Origin: an uncultured Ectothiorhodospiraceae bacterium
GTDB taxonomy: Bacteria > Pseudomonadota > Gammaproteobacteria > XJ16 > Halofilaceae
Assembly (NCBI GenBank): GCA_913055615.1
Contig: CAJXKK010000022.1
Span: forward strand, 1 to 44,605
DNA length: 44,605 nucleotides
Direction: 5' to 3'
A program made the position numbers and the translations under genes. Every line of letters begins with the position of its first letter. The stretch's first letter is position 1. This document shows, piece by piece, positions 8,804-15,977 of the stretch. The notes under the pieces are model-generated. The model saw nothing but the letters and a program-made list of their open reading frames with translations, was not told the origin of the DNA and made no database searches.

Positions 8804-8896
8804 TTGACCCCGTTCGGATGCGTTCGGATTGACCCCGTCGGACGCGACCCCGTCGGCCTCTTCCGGGATGACCCCGTTCGTTCCGTTCGGGGTTCG
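8804..8896. repeat. Cluster of four GACCCCGT direct repeats
   Basis: Within 93 bases GACCCCGT occurs four times (starting near 8806, 8831, 8846 and 8870), each followed by TCGG, CGG or TCG. Three TTCGG or TTCGT words lie between them. The cluster occupies the space beyond the 3' end of the CbiM-like gene, and its left edge reads AAAGACTTGACCCC. The last copy forms a 6-bp hairpin, ACCCCG with CGGGGT. It resembles short intergenic repeats left by REP-type elements, but I cannot tell whether other copies exist in the genome. Confidence 0.5.
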
Positions 8897-8898
8897 GC

Positions 8899-9555
8899 TC
8901 AGCCGATGTAGCGGCGGTCGTCGAATTCCTTGACCCAGGCCGGGCGGTAGACGGCGAGGACGGAGACGATCATGCCGTTGATCACGCCTTCCGGGAGCGT
9001 GAGCAGGGCCATGATCACCCCGAGCTCGTCGCCGACCCGGCTCGCCTCCCAGGCGCCGCTGAGCAACAGCACCCCCGCATTCGCGCCGCGGCTGAAGAGG
9101 CCGGCGACGACCCCTCCGGCGAAGCCACAGCCGAGGAGATAGACGAACAGGTTGGGTGGCAACGTGCGCTCCAATCCGATCCGGATGCCATGGCTCACCG
9201 CGATCGGGAGCACACCGCCGGCGACGAACTCCAGCGGCACGAGCGGCCACGGCGTCAACTCCATCACTCCGACCGTTACGCTGGCGACGAGCGTGACCAC
9301 TACGGCCAGTGGCCAGCCGACCAGCAGCGTGAGCGCGGTCACACCCAGAAAGTGTGCGCTCAACCCCGGCGTGATGCCCGCGCGCACGAGCCAGAAGGCG
9401 ATCAGGACGAGCGTGGCGGCGCCGACCAGATGCTGCGCCGTCGGGCTCGTCACAAGGATGCGCCAGGGCAGGTGGCGCAGCGCCACCAGCAGGGCGATCA
9501 GCCCGACCACGGCGAGCGCGATGGACCACACGAGCGGGAATTCGGGCGCATTCAT
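8899..9555 (-). CDS. COG3235/CbiM-like integral membrane protein
   Basis: A 218-residue protein with six or so hydrophobic segments. The block VRAGITPGLSAHFLGVTALT, then LVGWPLAVVVTL and GFAGGVVAGLFSRGANAG, matches the CbiM-superfamily energy-coupling-factor permease relatives grouped as COG3235. CbiM itself is a Co2+ uptake component; its signature N-terminal metal-binding His is not present here, so metal specificity is uncertain. The start ATG at 9555 (MNAPEF) has GGAG 8 bases upstream. It diverges from the DUF2189 gene, and the intergenic region holds a perfect FNR/Anr box, so oxygen-responsive expression is plausible. No CbiN, CbiQ or CbiO gene is adjacent. Confidence 0.75.
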   Translation of the reverse strand: MNAPEFPLVWSIALAVVGLIALLVALRHLPWRILVTSPTAQHLVGAATLVLIAFWLVRAGITPGLSAHFLGVTALTLLVGWPLAVVVTLVASVTVGVMELTPWPLVPLEFVAGGVLPIAVSHGIRIGLERTLPPNLFVYLLGCGFAGGVVAGLFSRGANAGVLLLSGAWEASRVGDELGVIMALLTLPEGVINGMIVSVLAVYRPAWVKEFDDRRYIG

Positions 9556-9723
9556 GCGATCCACTCCGCGACGCGACGGTCTTCGGGGAGGCCGCCGTGC
9601 TGCTCTTGGTTCGGGCGTTGTTTCGCTCGCGTCATGACCCCGCTTCCGTTGATCCGGCGGCTATTGTAAGACGCCGGCGCAAGCCCGCGGCGTGAACCTC
9701 CAACGGCATCCCGGTGAGCGGCG

Positions 9724-9737
9724 TTGATCCAGATCAA
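9724..9737. promoter_or_regulatory. FNR/Anr-type operator
   Basis: TTGATCCAGATCAA is an exact match to the FNR/Anr consensus TTGAT-N4-ATCAA. It lies 94 bases before the DUF2189 start codon and 169 bases before the start codon of the divergent CbiM-like gene. Placing it at -41.5 would put a DUF2189 transcription start near 9772. A fourteen-base perfect dyad in a divergent intergenic region is unlikely by chance, but the regulator itself is not in the window. Confidence 0.7.
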
Positions 9738-9830
9738 AACCGCGCCATGCTGGATCAGGTCATACTTCTGCGCCATCATGCGGGGATTCCGCACGGGGTC
9801 CCCGGGCGCAAACCCACGGAGGGTCGTGAT

Positions 9831-10625
9831 ATGGAACAGGTGAACGCGGGCGCTTCCGACGTCGAAGCGCCCGATGTATCAAAGATCGGTACATGGCAGG
9901 CCTTCGCCTGGATCGGGGCCGGCATAAGGGATATGCGCTCGGCGCCGCTGCAGAGCGGTTTCTACGGCCTGGTGTTCGCGCTGGTCGGTTATCTGGCGAT
10001 CGGTCTGTTCGGGGACCTGCCCTATCTGGTCACGGCGATGACCACGGGTTTCCTGCTGCTGGCCCCGTTCCTCGCCATCGGCCTGTACCGCATCAGCCAG
10101 CAGCTCGATGCCGGTGAACGCCCGCGCCTGACGGATTCGATGACCGCCTGGCGCCGCAACTACGGCTCGATCGGCCTGTTCGCGGCGTTCCTCGGGTTCG
10201 CATTCATCTTCTGGGAACGGATCTCCGCGATCCTGTTCGCCCTGTTCCATGGGCTCGAACTGCCGGAAGTGGACAACCTCGGCGGCTGGATCTTCATGCT
10301 CAGCGAGGATCCGGTCTTCCTCGTTGTCTATGTGGGCCTCGGCGGCCTCGCCGCCGCCTTCGTATTCGCCTGCAGCGTGGTCTCGATCCCGCTCATGCTG
10401 GATCGGCGGATCGATCCCGTTACCGCGCTGATCACCAGCGTGCGCGCGACTTTGAACAACCGCTTCGCGCTCGCCGTCTGGGCGGTCACCATCGTGGCCC
10501 TCGTCGCCGTCGGCATCGCCACGTGGTTCCTCGGGCTGATCGTGATCATGCCGATACTCGGTCACGCGAGTTGGCACGCCTACCGCGATCTGGTGCAGAC
10601 GGGCGGTCCCGATCGGGCGCGTTGA
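9831..10625 (+). CDS. DUF2189 family membrane protein
   Basis: A 264-residue inner-membrane protein. A short polar N-terminus leads into the family block IGTWQAFAWIGAGIRDMRSA, followed by about six hydrophobic segments (LVFALVGYLAIGLF, GFLLLAPFLAIGLYRIS, and others). The interval AGERPRLTDSMTAWRRN between segments 2 and 3 is characteristic of DUF2189 (COG5473). Family members often sit near respiratory genes, but the biochemical role is unknown. I chose the ATG at 9831 because GGAGGG precedes it at a good distance; the open frame begins earlier but runs through the operator. The upstream FNR/Anr box suggests induction at low oxygen. The downstream esterase follows with almost no gap. Confidence 0.85.
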   Translation: MEQVNAGASDVEAPDVSKIGTWQAFAWIGAGIRDMRSAPLQSGFYGLVFALVGYLAIGLFGDLPYLVTAMTTGFLLLAPFLAIGLYRISQQLDAGERPRLTDSMTAWRRNYGSIGLFAAFLGFAFIFWERISAILFALFHGLELPEVDNLGGWIFMLSEDPVFLVVYVGLGGLAAAFVFACSVVSIPLMLDRRIDPVTALITSVRATLNNRFALAVWAVTIVALVAVGIATWFLGLIVIMPILGHASWHAYRDLVQTGGPDRAR

Positions 10626-10659
10626 GGCCCGTGGACCAGGGGCTGGCGCACTCCGCGCG

Positions 10660-11493
10660 CTGGCCCTGATCGCGACGCTGGGTCTGAGCGGGTGTTCGGC
10701 CCTGGATGTACTGAACGCGACCGCGCCGGTTGCCGACACGCGGGCCGAGTCCGGCATCGCCTATGGGCCGCACGAGCGGCAACGGCTCGACGTCTACCGC
10801 CCCGCGGCGATGCACTCGGGCGGCGCGCCGGTGATCGTATTCTTCTACGGCGGTCGCTGGAGCGATGGCGACCGCGCCGACTACGCCTTCGTCGGCGCCG
10901 CGCTGGCCGAGGAGGGCATGGTGGTCGTGGTCTGCGATTACCGGCTGTACCCGCAGGTGCGCTTCCCCGTATTCGTGCAGGACGGCGCCCGCGCGGTGCG
11001 GTGGACACGCGCGAACGCCGAGCGTTTCGGCGGCGACCCGGGATCCATTTTCCTCATGGGCCATTCGGCGGGCGCCCACATCGCCTCGCTGCCGGCCCTG
11101 GACCCGCGGTATCTGGGCGATGACATCCTGCCCGCCGGCATGATCGGCCTCGCCGGGCCCTACGACTCCCTGCCGCTCGAGGCCGCGGACCTGCGTGCCA
11201 TCTTCGGTCCGCCGGAACGGTTCCCGGAATCCCAGCCGATCGAATACGCACGGGCGGATGCACCGCCACTGTACCTGCTGCACGGCCTGGGCGATGAACC
11301 GGTGCGGCCGAGCAACAGCCGCAACCCGGCACGGGGCATCCGCGAGCGCGGCGGCCGGGTGGAGACCCGTTTCTACGAATCCACCAGCCACGCGGAGATC
11401 GTCGGAGCGATCGCCGGGATAACGGATTTCCTCGCGCCCGTGCGGACCGACATCGTCGATTTCATCGAGCGCAAGACCCCGGAGCGGCACTGA
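10660..11493 (+). CDS. Lipoprotein carboxylesterase/lipase (alpha/beta hydrolase), start unclear
   Basis: The alpha/beta-hydrolase domain shows VIVFFYGGRWSDGDRADY (oxyanion loop with YGG in place of HGGG), VVCDYRLYPQVRFP, the nucleophile elbow MGHSAGAHIA, the acid in HGLGDEPV and the catalytic His in STSHAEIV: an HSL/carboxylesterase-type enzyme. Upstream of the first in-frame ATG (10810) the same frame encodes ALRALALIATLGLSGC, a lipoprotein signal peptide with lipobox LSGC, so the true protein begins earlier. No ATG, GTG or TTG exists in frame before it. The CTG at 10660 or a sequence/frameshift error next to the out-of-frame GTG at 10631 are the options. It likely acts at the cell envelope; substrate unknown. 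Confidence 0.75.
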   Translation: MALIATLGLSGCSALDVLNATAPVADTRAESGIAYGPHERQRLDVYRPAAMHSGGAPVIVFFYGGRWSDGDRADYAFVGAALAEEGMVVVVCDYRLYPQVRFPVFVQDGARAVRWTRANAERFGGDPGSIFLMGHSAGAHIASLPALDPRYLGDDILPAGMIGLAGPYDSLPLEAADLRAIFGPPERFPESQPIEYARADAPPLYLLHGLGDEPVRPSNSRNPARGIRERGGRVETRFYESTSHAEIVGAIAGITDFLAPVRTDIVDFIERKTPERH

Positions 11494-11694
11494 CGGGGAC
11501 CGGTACCCCGGCGCGGGTACAGGCGCGTACGAATCGGCGCCGCCACGGGAGCGGAACTCCGCACCCGAAAACCGGTCACAGCCACGCTGGCGAGCAGGCG
11601 CATCGCCGCCGTGGCCTGGCGCACGCCGGCGGTATCCCGAGCATGCGAAAATGGGTTCGTCTCAGCGCCCCTTCAAACTGGCACCCGGAAGATC

Positions 11695-12051
11695 ATGATG
11701 CTCAAACGACTGAAGGAAGGAATCGACGGACTGCGCGAGCGCGCCGGCGTTCCCGTACGTGCCTGCGCGCAACAGGCCGACGTCGAGCGCAGGGGGCAGC
11801 ACCTGACCCTCTACCACCGGCCCACGTGCCCGTTCTGCATGCGCGTTTTCATCGCGCTGGCACGGCTGGACGTCCCCGTCCCGCGCCGCAACATTACGAC
11901 CGACGCGGCGGCACGCAATGAACTCGTCGCCAGCGGCGGCCGTCAGCAGGTGCCGTGTCTGCGCATCGAGGCGTCCGAGGAGACGCGCTGGCTCTATGAA
12001 TCCGCGGATATCATCGCGTACCTCGAGGAGCAGTTCGGGACGACCGACTGA
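11695..12051 (+). CDS. Glutaredoxin-like / GST N-terminal-domain thiol protein
   Basis: A 118-residue thioredoxin-fold protein. After a basic N-terminal helix of about 38 residues comes LTLYHRPTCPFCMRVFIALA with a CPFC redox motif, then GRQQVPCLRIE, the cis-proline strand that binds glutathione, and ESADIIAYLEEQF, the final helix. This is the layout of glutaredoxins fused to a short leader, or of the N-terminal domain of a glutathione S-transferase. Both active-site cysteines are present, so disulfide reduction is likely. The ATG at 11695 is preceded by GGAAG; a second ATG follows immediately. It is separated by 201 bases from the esterase. Confidence 0.82.
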   Translation: MMLKRLKEGIDGLRERAGVPVRACAQQADVERRGQHLTLYHRPTCPFCMRVFIALARLDVPVPRRNITTDAAARNELVASGGRQQVPCLRIEASEETRWLYESADIIAYLEEQFGTTD

Positions 12052-12446
12052 CCCCGGCACGATAGACCGCGCCGCACACTACCGCGCAAGGTTGTAACCA
12101 ACACCGGCAGCAGCGAAACGGCGGCGCGCGCCATTCAGGCGGCGTGCGCCCGGCCGCCGTTTGCGCGACTCGCGGTCGCTTCCGTGACCGCTCGCGACTG
12201 GAATTGCCGATGGCCGGGCCGCAGAAGGCCAGGACCGGCCCGGGCCCTCACTGCAGTTCACGATCCGGAATCCATTCCGCCCCCGGCTCTTCCGGCATCA
12301 GGTTGTATCCGTTTATTGCTCCCCGCATCTCACCCGGGAAACCCCCAAGCCCGATCGGTTACCGTGGCTGGAACTCCGCTGGCGCGCTGGTGTCTTCCCG
12401 ACAGCCCGATAAGAATCTCGTGGCGGCGGGAAACTGGAGAGACGGC
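12052..12446. other. Gene-free stretch before the MFS gene
   Basis: About 395 bases with no supportable gene. The MFS frame remains open back to 12144, but the extra translation (rich in Pro, Arg, Gly, Ser) has no membrane segment and no ribosome binding site, so I treat it as leader. I looked for a riboswitch core and terminator hairpins and saw none I could defend. Confidence 0.4.
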
Positions 12447-13622
12447 ATGCCGGAAACGGCACGGATGCGGTGGTGGATACTCCCGGCCATCGTGGTCGGC
12501 CAGCTGCTGGCAACCTCGACGTGGTTCGCGGCCAACGCGGTGATCGACTCGCTGCAGGTGCTCTGGACCATGGAAGGCGGCGAGGGACTGTTGACCACGG
12601 CCGTGCAACTCGGCTTCATTGCCGGCACGCTCGTGTTCGCCGTGGGTGGCGTCGCGGACCGCTTCCATCCGGGCAACGTATTCCTCGCCTCGGCCGCGAC
12701 GGGGGCAGCGGCCAACGCCGCCGTGCTGATCGCCCCGGGTGATTTCACGCTGGTCCTGGCGGCGCGCTTCGTGGTCGGTTTCTCGCTCGCGGGCGTCTAT
12801 CCGGTCGGGATGAAGATCGCCGCCGGCTGGTACGGCGGCGGCCTCGGGTGGGCGCTGGGTTTCCTGGTCGGCGCGCTTGTGCTCGGGACCGCATCGCCGC
12901 ACCTGCTGCGCGCCGTCGGCGCCTCCTGGGACTGGCGCCTGGTGATGACGGGCGCCTCGCTGGCCGCGTTGGCCGGCGGGCTCCTCGTCCGCCTCGTGCC
13001 CGAGGGCCCCGACCTCGCGCGTGGCGCACCGGTGCGCTTCCGCGGTGTCCTCGATGCCTTTCGCCAGCGCCGCTTCCGGGCCTCGGCGCTCGGCTATTTC
13101 GGCCATATGTGGGAGCTCTACGCATTCTGGGCCTTCGTGCCGGTCTGGATCGGCGCCCACGGCATGGCTGGCAGCGCGCTATCGGCAACGGCCTTCGCCG
13201 TGATCGCCGCCGGATTTGTCGGCTGCGCCGGTGGCGGCCTGTTCTTGCGCCGACTCGGCGGCGGGCGGATCGCCCTCGGCCAGCTCGGGCTGTCAACCGC
13301 CTGCTGCCTGGTCTCGCCGCTGCTGCTGTACGCGCCTACGCCCCTCTTTGTCGCGTTCCTGCTCTTGTGGGGCATCGCCGTGGTCGGCGATTCACCGCAG
13401 TTCTCGGCGCTGACCGCGTATTTCGCGCCACGGGCGCTGGTCGGCTCCGCACTCACCCTGGTGAACTCCATCGGCTTCGCGATCACCATCGCGAGCCTGA
13501 GCCTGCTGGAATGGCTGCAGCATGTCGTACCGCCCGCTTGGCTGCTGTTCCCGCTGGCGCTTGGGCCCCTGTTGGGCCTGCTGGCGGGGCGCCCGCTCAT
13601 CGCAAGGGGAACCGCACGCTGA
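12447..13622 (+). CDS. Major facilitator superfamily transporter
   Basis: A 391-residue inner-membrane protein with twelve hydrophobic segments in two halves joined by a loop near residue 195 (PEGPDLARGAPVRFRG). Segment 1 contains the block GQLLATSTWFAANAV, and the segment 2-3 loop has the MFS A-motif-like GGVADRFHPGN. Further helices include FVVGFSLAGVYPVGMKIAAG and GIAVVGDSPQFSALTAYFAP, patterns seen in a subgroup of uncharacterised MFS proteins related to nitrate/nitrite or cyanate permeases. The substrate is unknown. The ATG at 12447 has GGAG 8 bases upstream. No partner gene is close enough to suggest an operon. Confidence 0.85.
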   Translation: MPETARMRWWILPAIVVGQLLATSTWFAANAVIDSLQVLWTMEGGEGLLTTAVQLGFIAGTLVFAVGGVADRFHPGNVFLASAATGAAANAAVLIAPGDFTLVLAARFVVGFSLAGVYPVGMKIAAGWYGGGLGWALGFLVGALVLGTASPHLLRAVGASWDWRLVMTGASLAALAGGLLVRLVPEGPDLARGAPVRFRGVLDAFRQRRFRASALGYFGHMWELYAFWAFVPVWIGAHGMAGSALSATAFAVIAAGFVGCAGGGLFLRRLGGGRIALGQLGLSTACCLVSPLLLYAPTPLFVAFLLLWGIAVVGDSPQFSALTAYFAPRALVGSALTLVNSIGFAITIASLSLLEWLQHVVPPAWLLFPLALGPLLGLLAGRPLIARGTAR

Positions 13623-13763
13623 CGGACCGCACTGAACCCGCGTGCCCTCAGCCTCCGGGCACCGACCCATCGACGGCCCAGGAGCCTGTCCGAGAAACCA
13701 TGTACCTGGTGCCCTTTAATGCAAGTTCGTCGTCTTTTCGCCGCGGCCCGTTCGAGCGACCGC

Positions 13764-14411
13764 TCATCGATGGCGCCCGGCCCGGCACCACCTTACGGTC
13801 GAGCAAAGCCGCGGACCCGTCGAATATCCATCCGCGCGCGCGCCGGCCAAGCGCTGTCCACGCATGACGCTGCCGCTGGTCAGGATGAAGTCCGTCTCCA
13901 GTTCGAGCGACACATCGCGCACCGCGTCCGTCAGCGTTGTCTCAACGACCCATTGCCCCGGGGGATCCTGCTTCTCGCCGACGTAGTCGATTACCGCCCA
14001 CGAAATCCGCGCCGCCTGCAGATCGCCTTGCGGCTCGGCGCTCGCGCATCGGCTCTCGGACGCCTCGGTGGCAACGGTGCCGTCCGGGCGGATCACCCGA
14101 ATGCTGCAACGGATGTCGATGCGCCCATCCTGTGCCGTCGCCGGGTTGGTGTAGAAGGCGAGGATCGTCAGGCGCTGGCCGTAGCCGACATAGCGCGCCT
14201 CCGGGAGACTCGGCCGCCCCTTTGGCGGGCGATCCCAGTGCGCCCTCCACTCGGGATCGGCGGTCACCAGTAGCCAACCGCCAAACCCCTCGCTCGTTTT
14301 GCGCGCTGGTGTCTCAGGGAGCGCCAGGCCATCCTCATCGACCCAGACGCCGGCATCCGCCAGCGCCGCCCCGGCGACCAGCACGAATCCCGCAAGCCAT
14401 CCCCATCGCAT
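13764..14411 (-). CDS. Exported protein of unknown function with a C-terminal extension
   Basis: The 215-residue product begins MRWGWLAGFVLVAGAALADA, a Sec signal peptide with a likely cut after ALA. The mature part contains GGWLLVTADPEWRAHWDRPP, GQRLTILAFYTNPA and PGQWVVETTLTDAVRDVSLE: a beta-sandwich pattern shared with hypothetical periplasmic proteins of other Proteobacteria. Relatives that I recall end soon after the equivalent of LELETDFIL. Here about 40 further residues rich in Arg, Cys and Gly follow, which look untranslated or frameshifted in origin. The two cysteines (DIRCSI and ESRCAS) could form a disulfide. Function unknown. Confidence 0.7.
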   Translation of the reverse strand: MRWGWLAGFVLVAGAALADAGVWVDEDGLALPETPARKTSEGFGGWLLVTADPEWRAHWDRPPKGRPSLPEARYVGYGQRLTILAFYTNPATAQDGRIDIRCSIRVIRPDGTVATEASESRCASAEPQGDLQAARISWAVIDYVGEKQDPPGQWVVETTLTDAVRDVSLELETDFILTSGSVMRGQRLAGARADGYSTGPRLCSTVRWCRAGRHR

Positions 14412-14673
14412 GGGCCACCCCCAATCGGATGCGTGAGCACACCACGCTCACCACGAACGACCGCTCCGGCACGCAACCGGCATGTCGGGCGAAGACCGGT
14501 TCCCCGATCAGCCAAGTCTGCAGCCGGACCAGATCGCGGACCTGATGTCCGGCAAGCGCTGACGACCGGGTAGAAAATCCGGACCTGCCCCAGCACTCGA
14601 TGATCCTGCGAAGGAGCCGGGGTGCGCGGTCGTTCAGTCGCTCCGGGCCCTCGATCTCACATGCGTGCGCCGG

Positions 14674-15078
14674 TCACTGCACGAGGAGCAGATAGCGCGC
14701 GTAGCCCGTTTTCACCGGATGCGGCGCCATCCAGATGAGCCCGCGCTCGCGTAACACCGACAGTACACGGCCCAGGGCGTCCGGAGCGAGACCCGTGCAG
14801 CGGCGCAGATCGGCGTGCCCGATCCAGCCGGCCGCGCGTCGCCGGGCGCGCAATTTGTGTATGGCAAAGAGCACGCTGAATTCGGTCGTATCAAGATCTT
14901 CGCGCTGCAGCAGCCATTCCGTCACCGCGTCATTACCCCGCTCGGGGGCCTCGGACGGGGTCGGAGGGGCGGCGGCACCGGCGCGGGCCGACGCGGGCAT
15001 CCTGGATGCAGCGACGGTCCTCAGGGCGGTCTGGCCATCGCTTCCGGGTTGCGTGCGGGTGTGCGGATATTCGGGCAT
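14674..15078 (-). CDS. Small putative winged-helix protein behind a cobalamin riboswitch
   Basis: A 134-residue protein. The first 50 residues are disordered-looking (Pro/Ala/Thr/Arg). The remainder, TTEFSVLFAIHKLRARRRAA then HADLRRCTGLAPDALGRVLS and VLRERGLIWM, reads like a winged helix-turn-helix: helix, turn, recognition helix, then a basic wing. A role as a DNA-binding regulator is therefore inference from pattern. The ATG at 15078 has GGAGGAG directly upstream. It is the first coding region downstream of a promoter and complete cobalamin-riboswitch aptamer on the same strand, so adenosyl- or methylcobalamin should control it. I do not recognise the gene as part of B12 biosynthesis or cobalt transport. 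Confidence 0.65.
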   Translation of the reverse strand: MPEYPHTRTQPGSDGQTALRTVAASRMPASARAGAAAPPTPSEAPERGNDAVTEWLLQREDLDTTEFSVLFAIHKLRARRRAAGWIGHADLRRCTGLAPDALGRVLSVLRERGLIWMAPHPVKTGYARYLLLVQ

Positions 15079-15103
15079 GGCTCCTCCAGATCGAACCGGC
15101 TCA

Positions 15104-15293
15104 AGGAGGAACCAACGCGTTGCGAGGACGGGAGAACGGATTCGTGGTGCCCTGCGAGGGCGAATCCTGCGTGCATCTCGGCCTCGGACCTTTGACGCGA
15201 AGGTTCCGGGCGGCCCCGCCATCAGCGGGCCGATCCTGCGAGGTGTTCGGGCTCAACGGGCGTGCGTGCCCGTCATACCGTTGCGCGACAGCC
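15104..15293 (-). repeat. 190-bp repeat, copy 1 (riboswitch 3' half plus leader)
   Basis: This segment aligns without gaps to 25045-25234 in the same orientation; I count roughly 28 differences in 190 positions (about 85% identity). Flanking DNA does not match. It spans the 3' part of the cobalamin aptamer and about 130 bases of downstream leader. The conserved region therefore is not just the ligand-binding core but includes the expression platform. Confidence 0.85.
15138..15167 (-). terminator. Leader hairpin, candidate expression platform
   Basis: Read on the minus strand, GGATTCG and CGAATCC form a perfect 7-bp outer stem. An inner CCCT-CGC-AGGG hairpin lies between them. GTTCTCCC follows, only weakly U-rich. 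It sits between the cobalamin aptamer and the start codon. In copy 2 the outer stem keeps six of seven pairs. It could be the riboswitch-controlled terminator, but a strong U-tract is lacking. Confidence 0.4.
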
Positions 15294-15352
15294 CCGGATT
15301 CTCACCGGTGTTCCCCTCGTGCGCCCCATATCCTGGGTGCGCGATCAGGACG
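15232..15352 (-). promoter_or_regulatory. Cobalamin riboswitch (aptamer)
   Basis: On the minus strand the conserved core blocks of the cobalamin aptamer occur in order: GGGAACACCGGTGAGAATCC (15315-15296), CTGTCGCGCAACGGT (near 15291-15277) and GAGCCCGAACACCT (15254-15241). The 5' TCCTG at the start of the transcript can pair with CAGGA after the last block to close P1. These match the consensus GGGAA-GGTG-AATCC ... CTGTC-CGCAACGGT ... GAGCCCGAAGACCT. One position of the last block differs (C for G). The switch should turn expression down when cobalamin is bound; whether it acts on transcription or translation here is not clear. Confidence 0.85.
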
Positions 15353-15357
15353 TTACC

Positions 15358-15386
15358 AATATATAGCGCCCTCGGTCAGGCGTAAA
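15358..15386 (-). promoter_or_regulatory. Sigma70-type promoter for the riboswitch leader
   Basis: Minus strand: TTTACG (15386-15381), 17-bp spacer, TATATT (15363-15358). Transcription would begin around 15350, exactly where the P1 stem of the aptamer begins, which supports both calls. Confidence 0.6.
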
Positions 15387-15439
15387 GCCATGGGCGATAT
15401 GCGGCCGCGAAGTGCTCGCGCCGAACCCGAGCGGGCGGA

Positions 15440-15868
15440 TCAGCCCTGCCAGCGCCCCTGGATGTGCGTGATCGGGCGCGGCGCCTGCTCCTCATCGCCC
15501 GGGAACAGTACGCGGTACCAGTGCGCATCGAATACGATCTCGAGCCGGTCGATGCGGCCATCGCGCACGTGCGCCCACTGCGCGACATGGACCGCAAGCT
15601 TCTCAGACATCTGGGTGCCGACCACCATGAAATGGGCGACGTCGTTACCGGCCTCGAATGCCTTGTGGATCTCGACCCGCTGCACGATCGGCGTCGCGAG
15701 TTCGAGGTATCGCATCAGGGCATCGGCCGAGCTGAACGTGTCTATGGGGCCCGAGTACGTGAAATCCTCATCGGCGAGGCAGGCGCGGGCAGTCGCATAA
15801 TCGAACCGGGCGATCGCCTCGATGTAGCGCTCGACGAGTTCGCGGGGGGTCAATGCAGTCGGGGTCAT
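15440..15868 (-). CDS. NTF2-like / SnoaL-type protein
   Basis: A 142-residue single-domain protein with the NTF2-like cone pattern: TPRELVERYIEAIARFDYAT (helix 1 with the usual 'Y..A....D' spacing), ARACLADEDFTYSGPID, then strands HKAFEAGNDVAHFMVVGTQ and DGRIDRLEIVFDAHWYR. Family members include SnoaL-type polyketide cyclases, ketosteroid isomerase-like enzymes and many of unknown role. The start at 15868 has GGAG 8 bases upstream. It is transcribed away from yceH in the same direction, 109 bases downstream of it. No specific substrate can be assigned. Confidence 0.8.
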   Translation of the reverse strand: MTPTALTPRELVERYIEAIARFDYATARACLADEDFTYSGPIDTFSSADALMRYLELATPIVQRVEIHKAFEAGNDVAHFMVVGTQMSEKLAVHVAQWAHVRDGRIDRLEIVFDAHWYRVLFPGDEEQAPRPITHIQGRWQG

Positions 15869-15977
15869 CAAACGCTCCGTCGATCGTGGACCGCCACCCT
15901 GCGCGCCGTGGCCGCGGCAACTGTAGTACAGAGTATAGCCTGCACACTTGCCCCCGCGCGGTACGCCCGCGGGTCCG

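Noticed and set aside
12052-12446. Possible leader RNA upstream of the MFS gene
   Set aside because: No conserved riboswitch core, no convincing hairpin-plus-U-tract and no promoter could be identified.
13680-13710. GAGCCTGTCCGAGAAACC, similar to ends of some insertion sequences
   Set aside because: Only a short word, with no matching partner end, target duplication or transposase fragment nearby.
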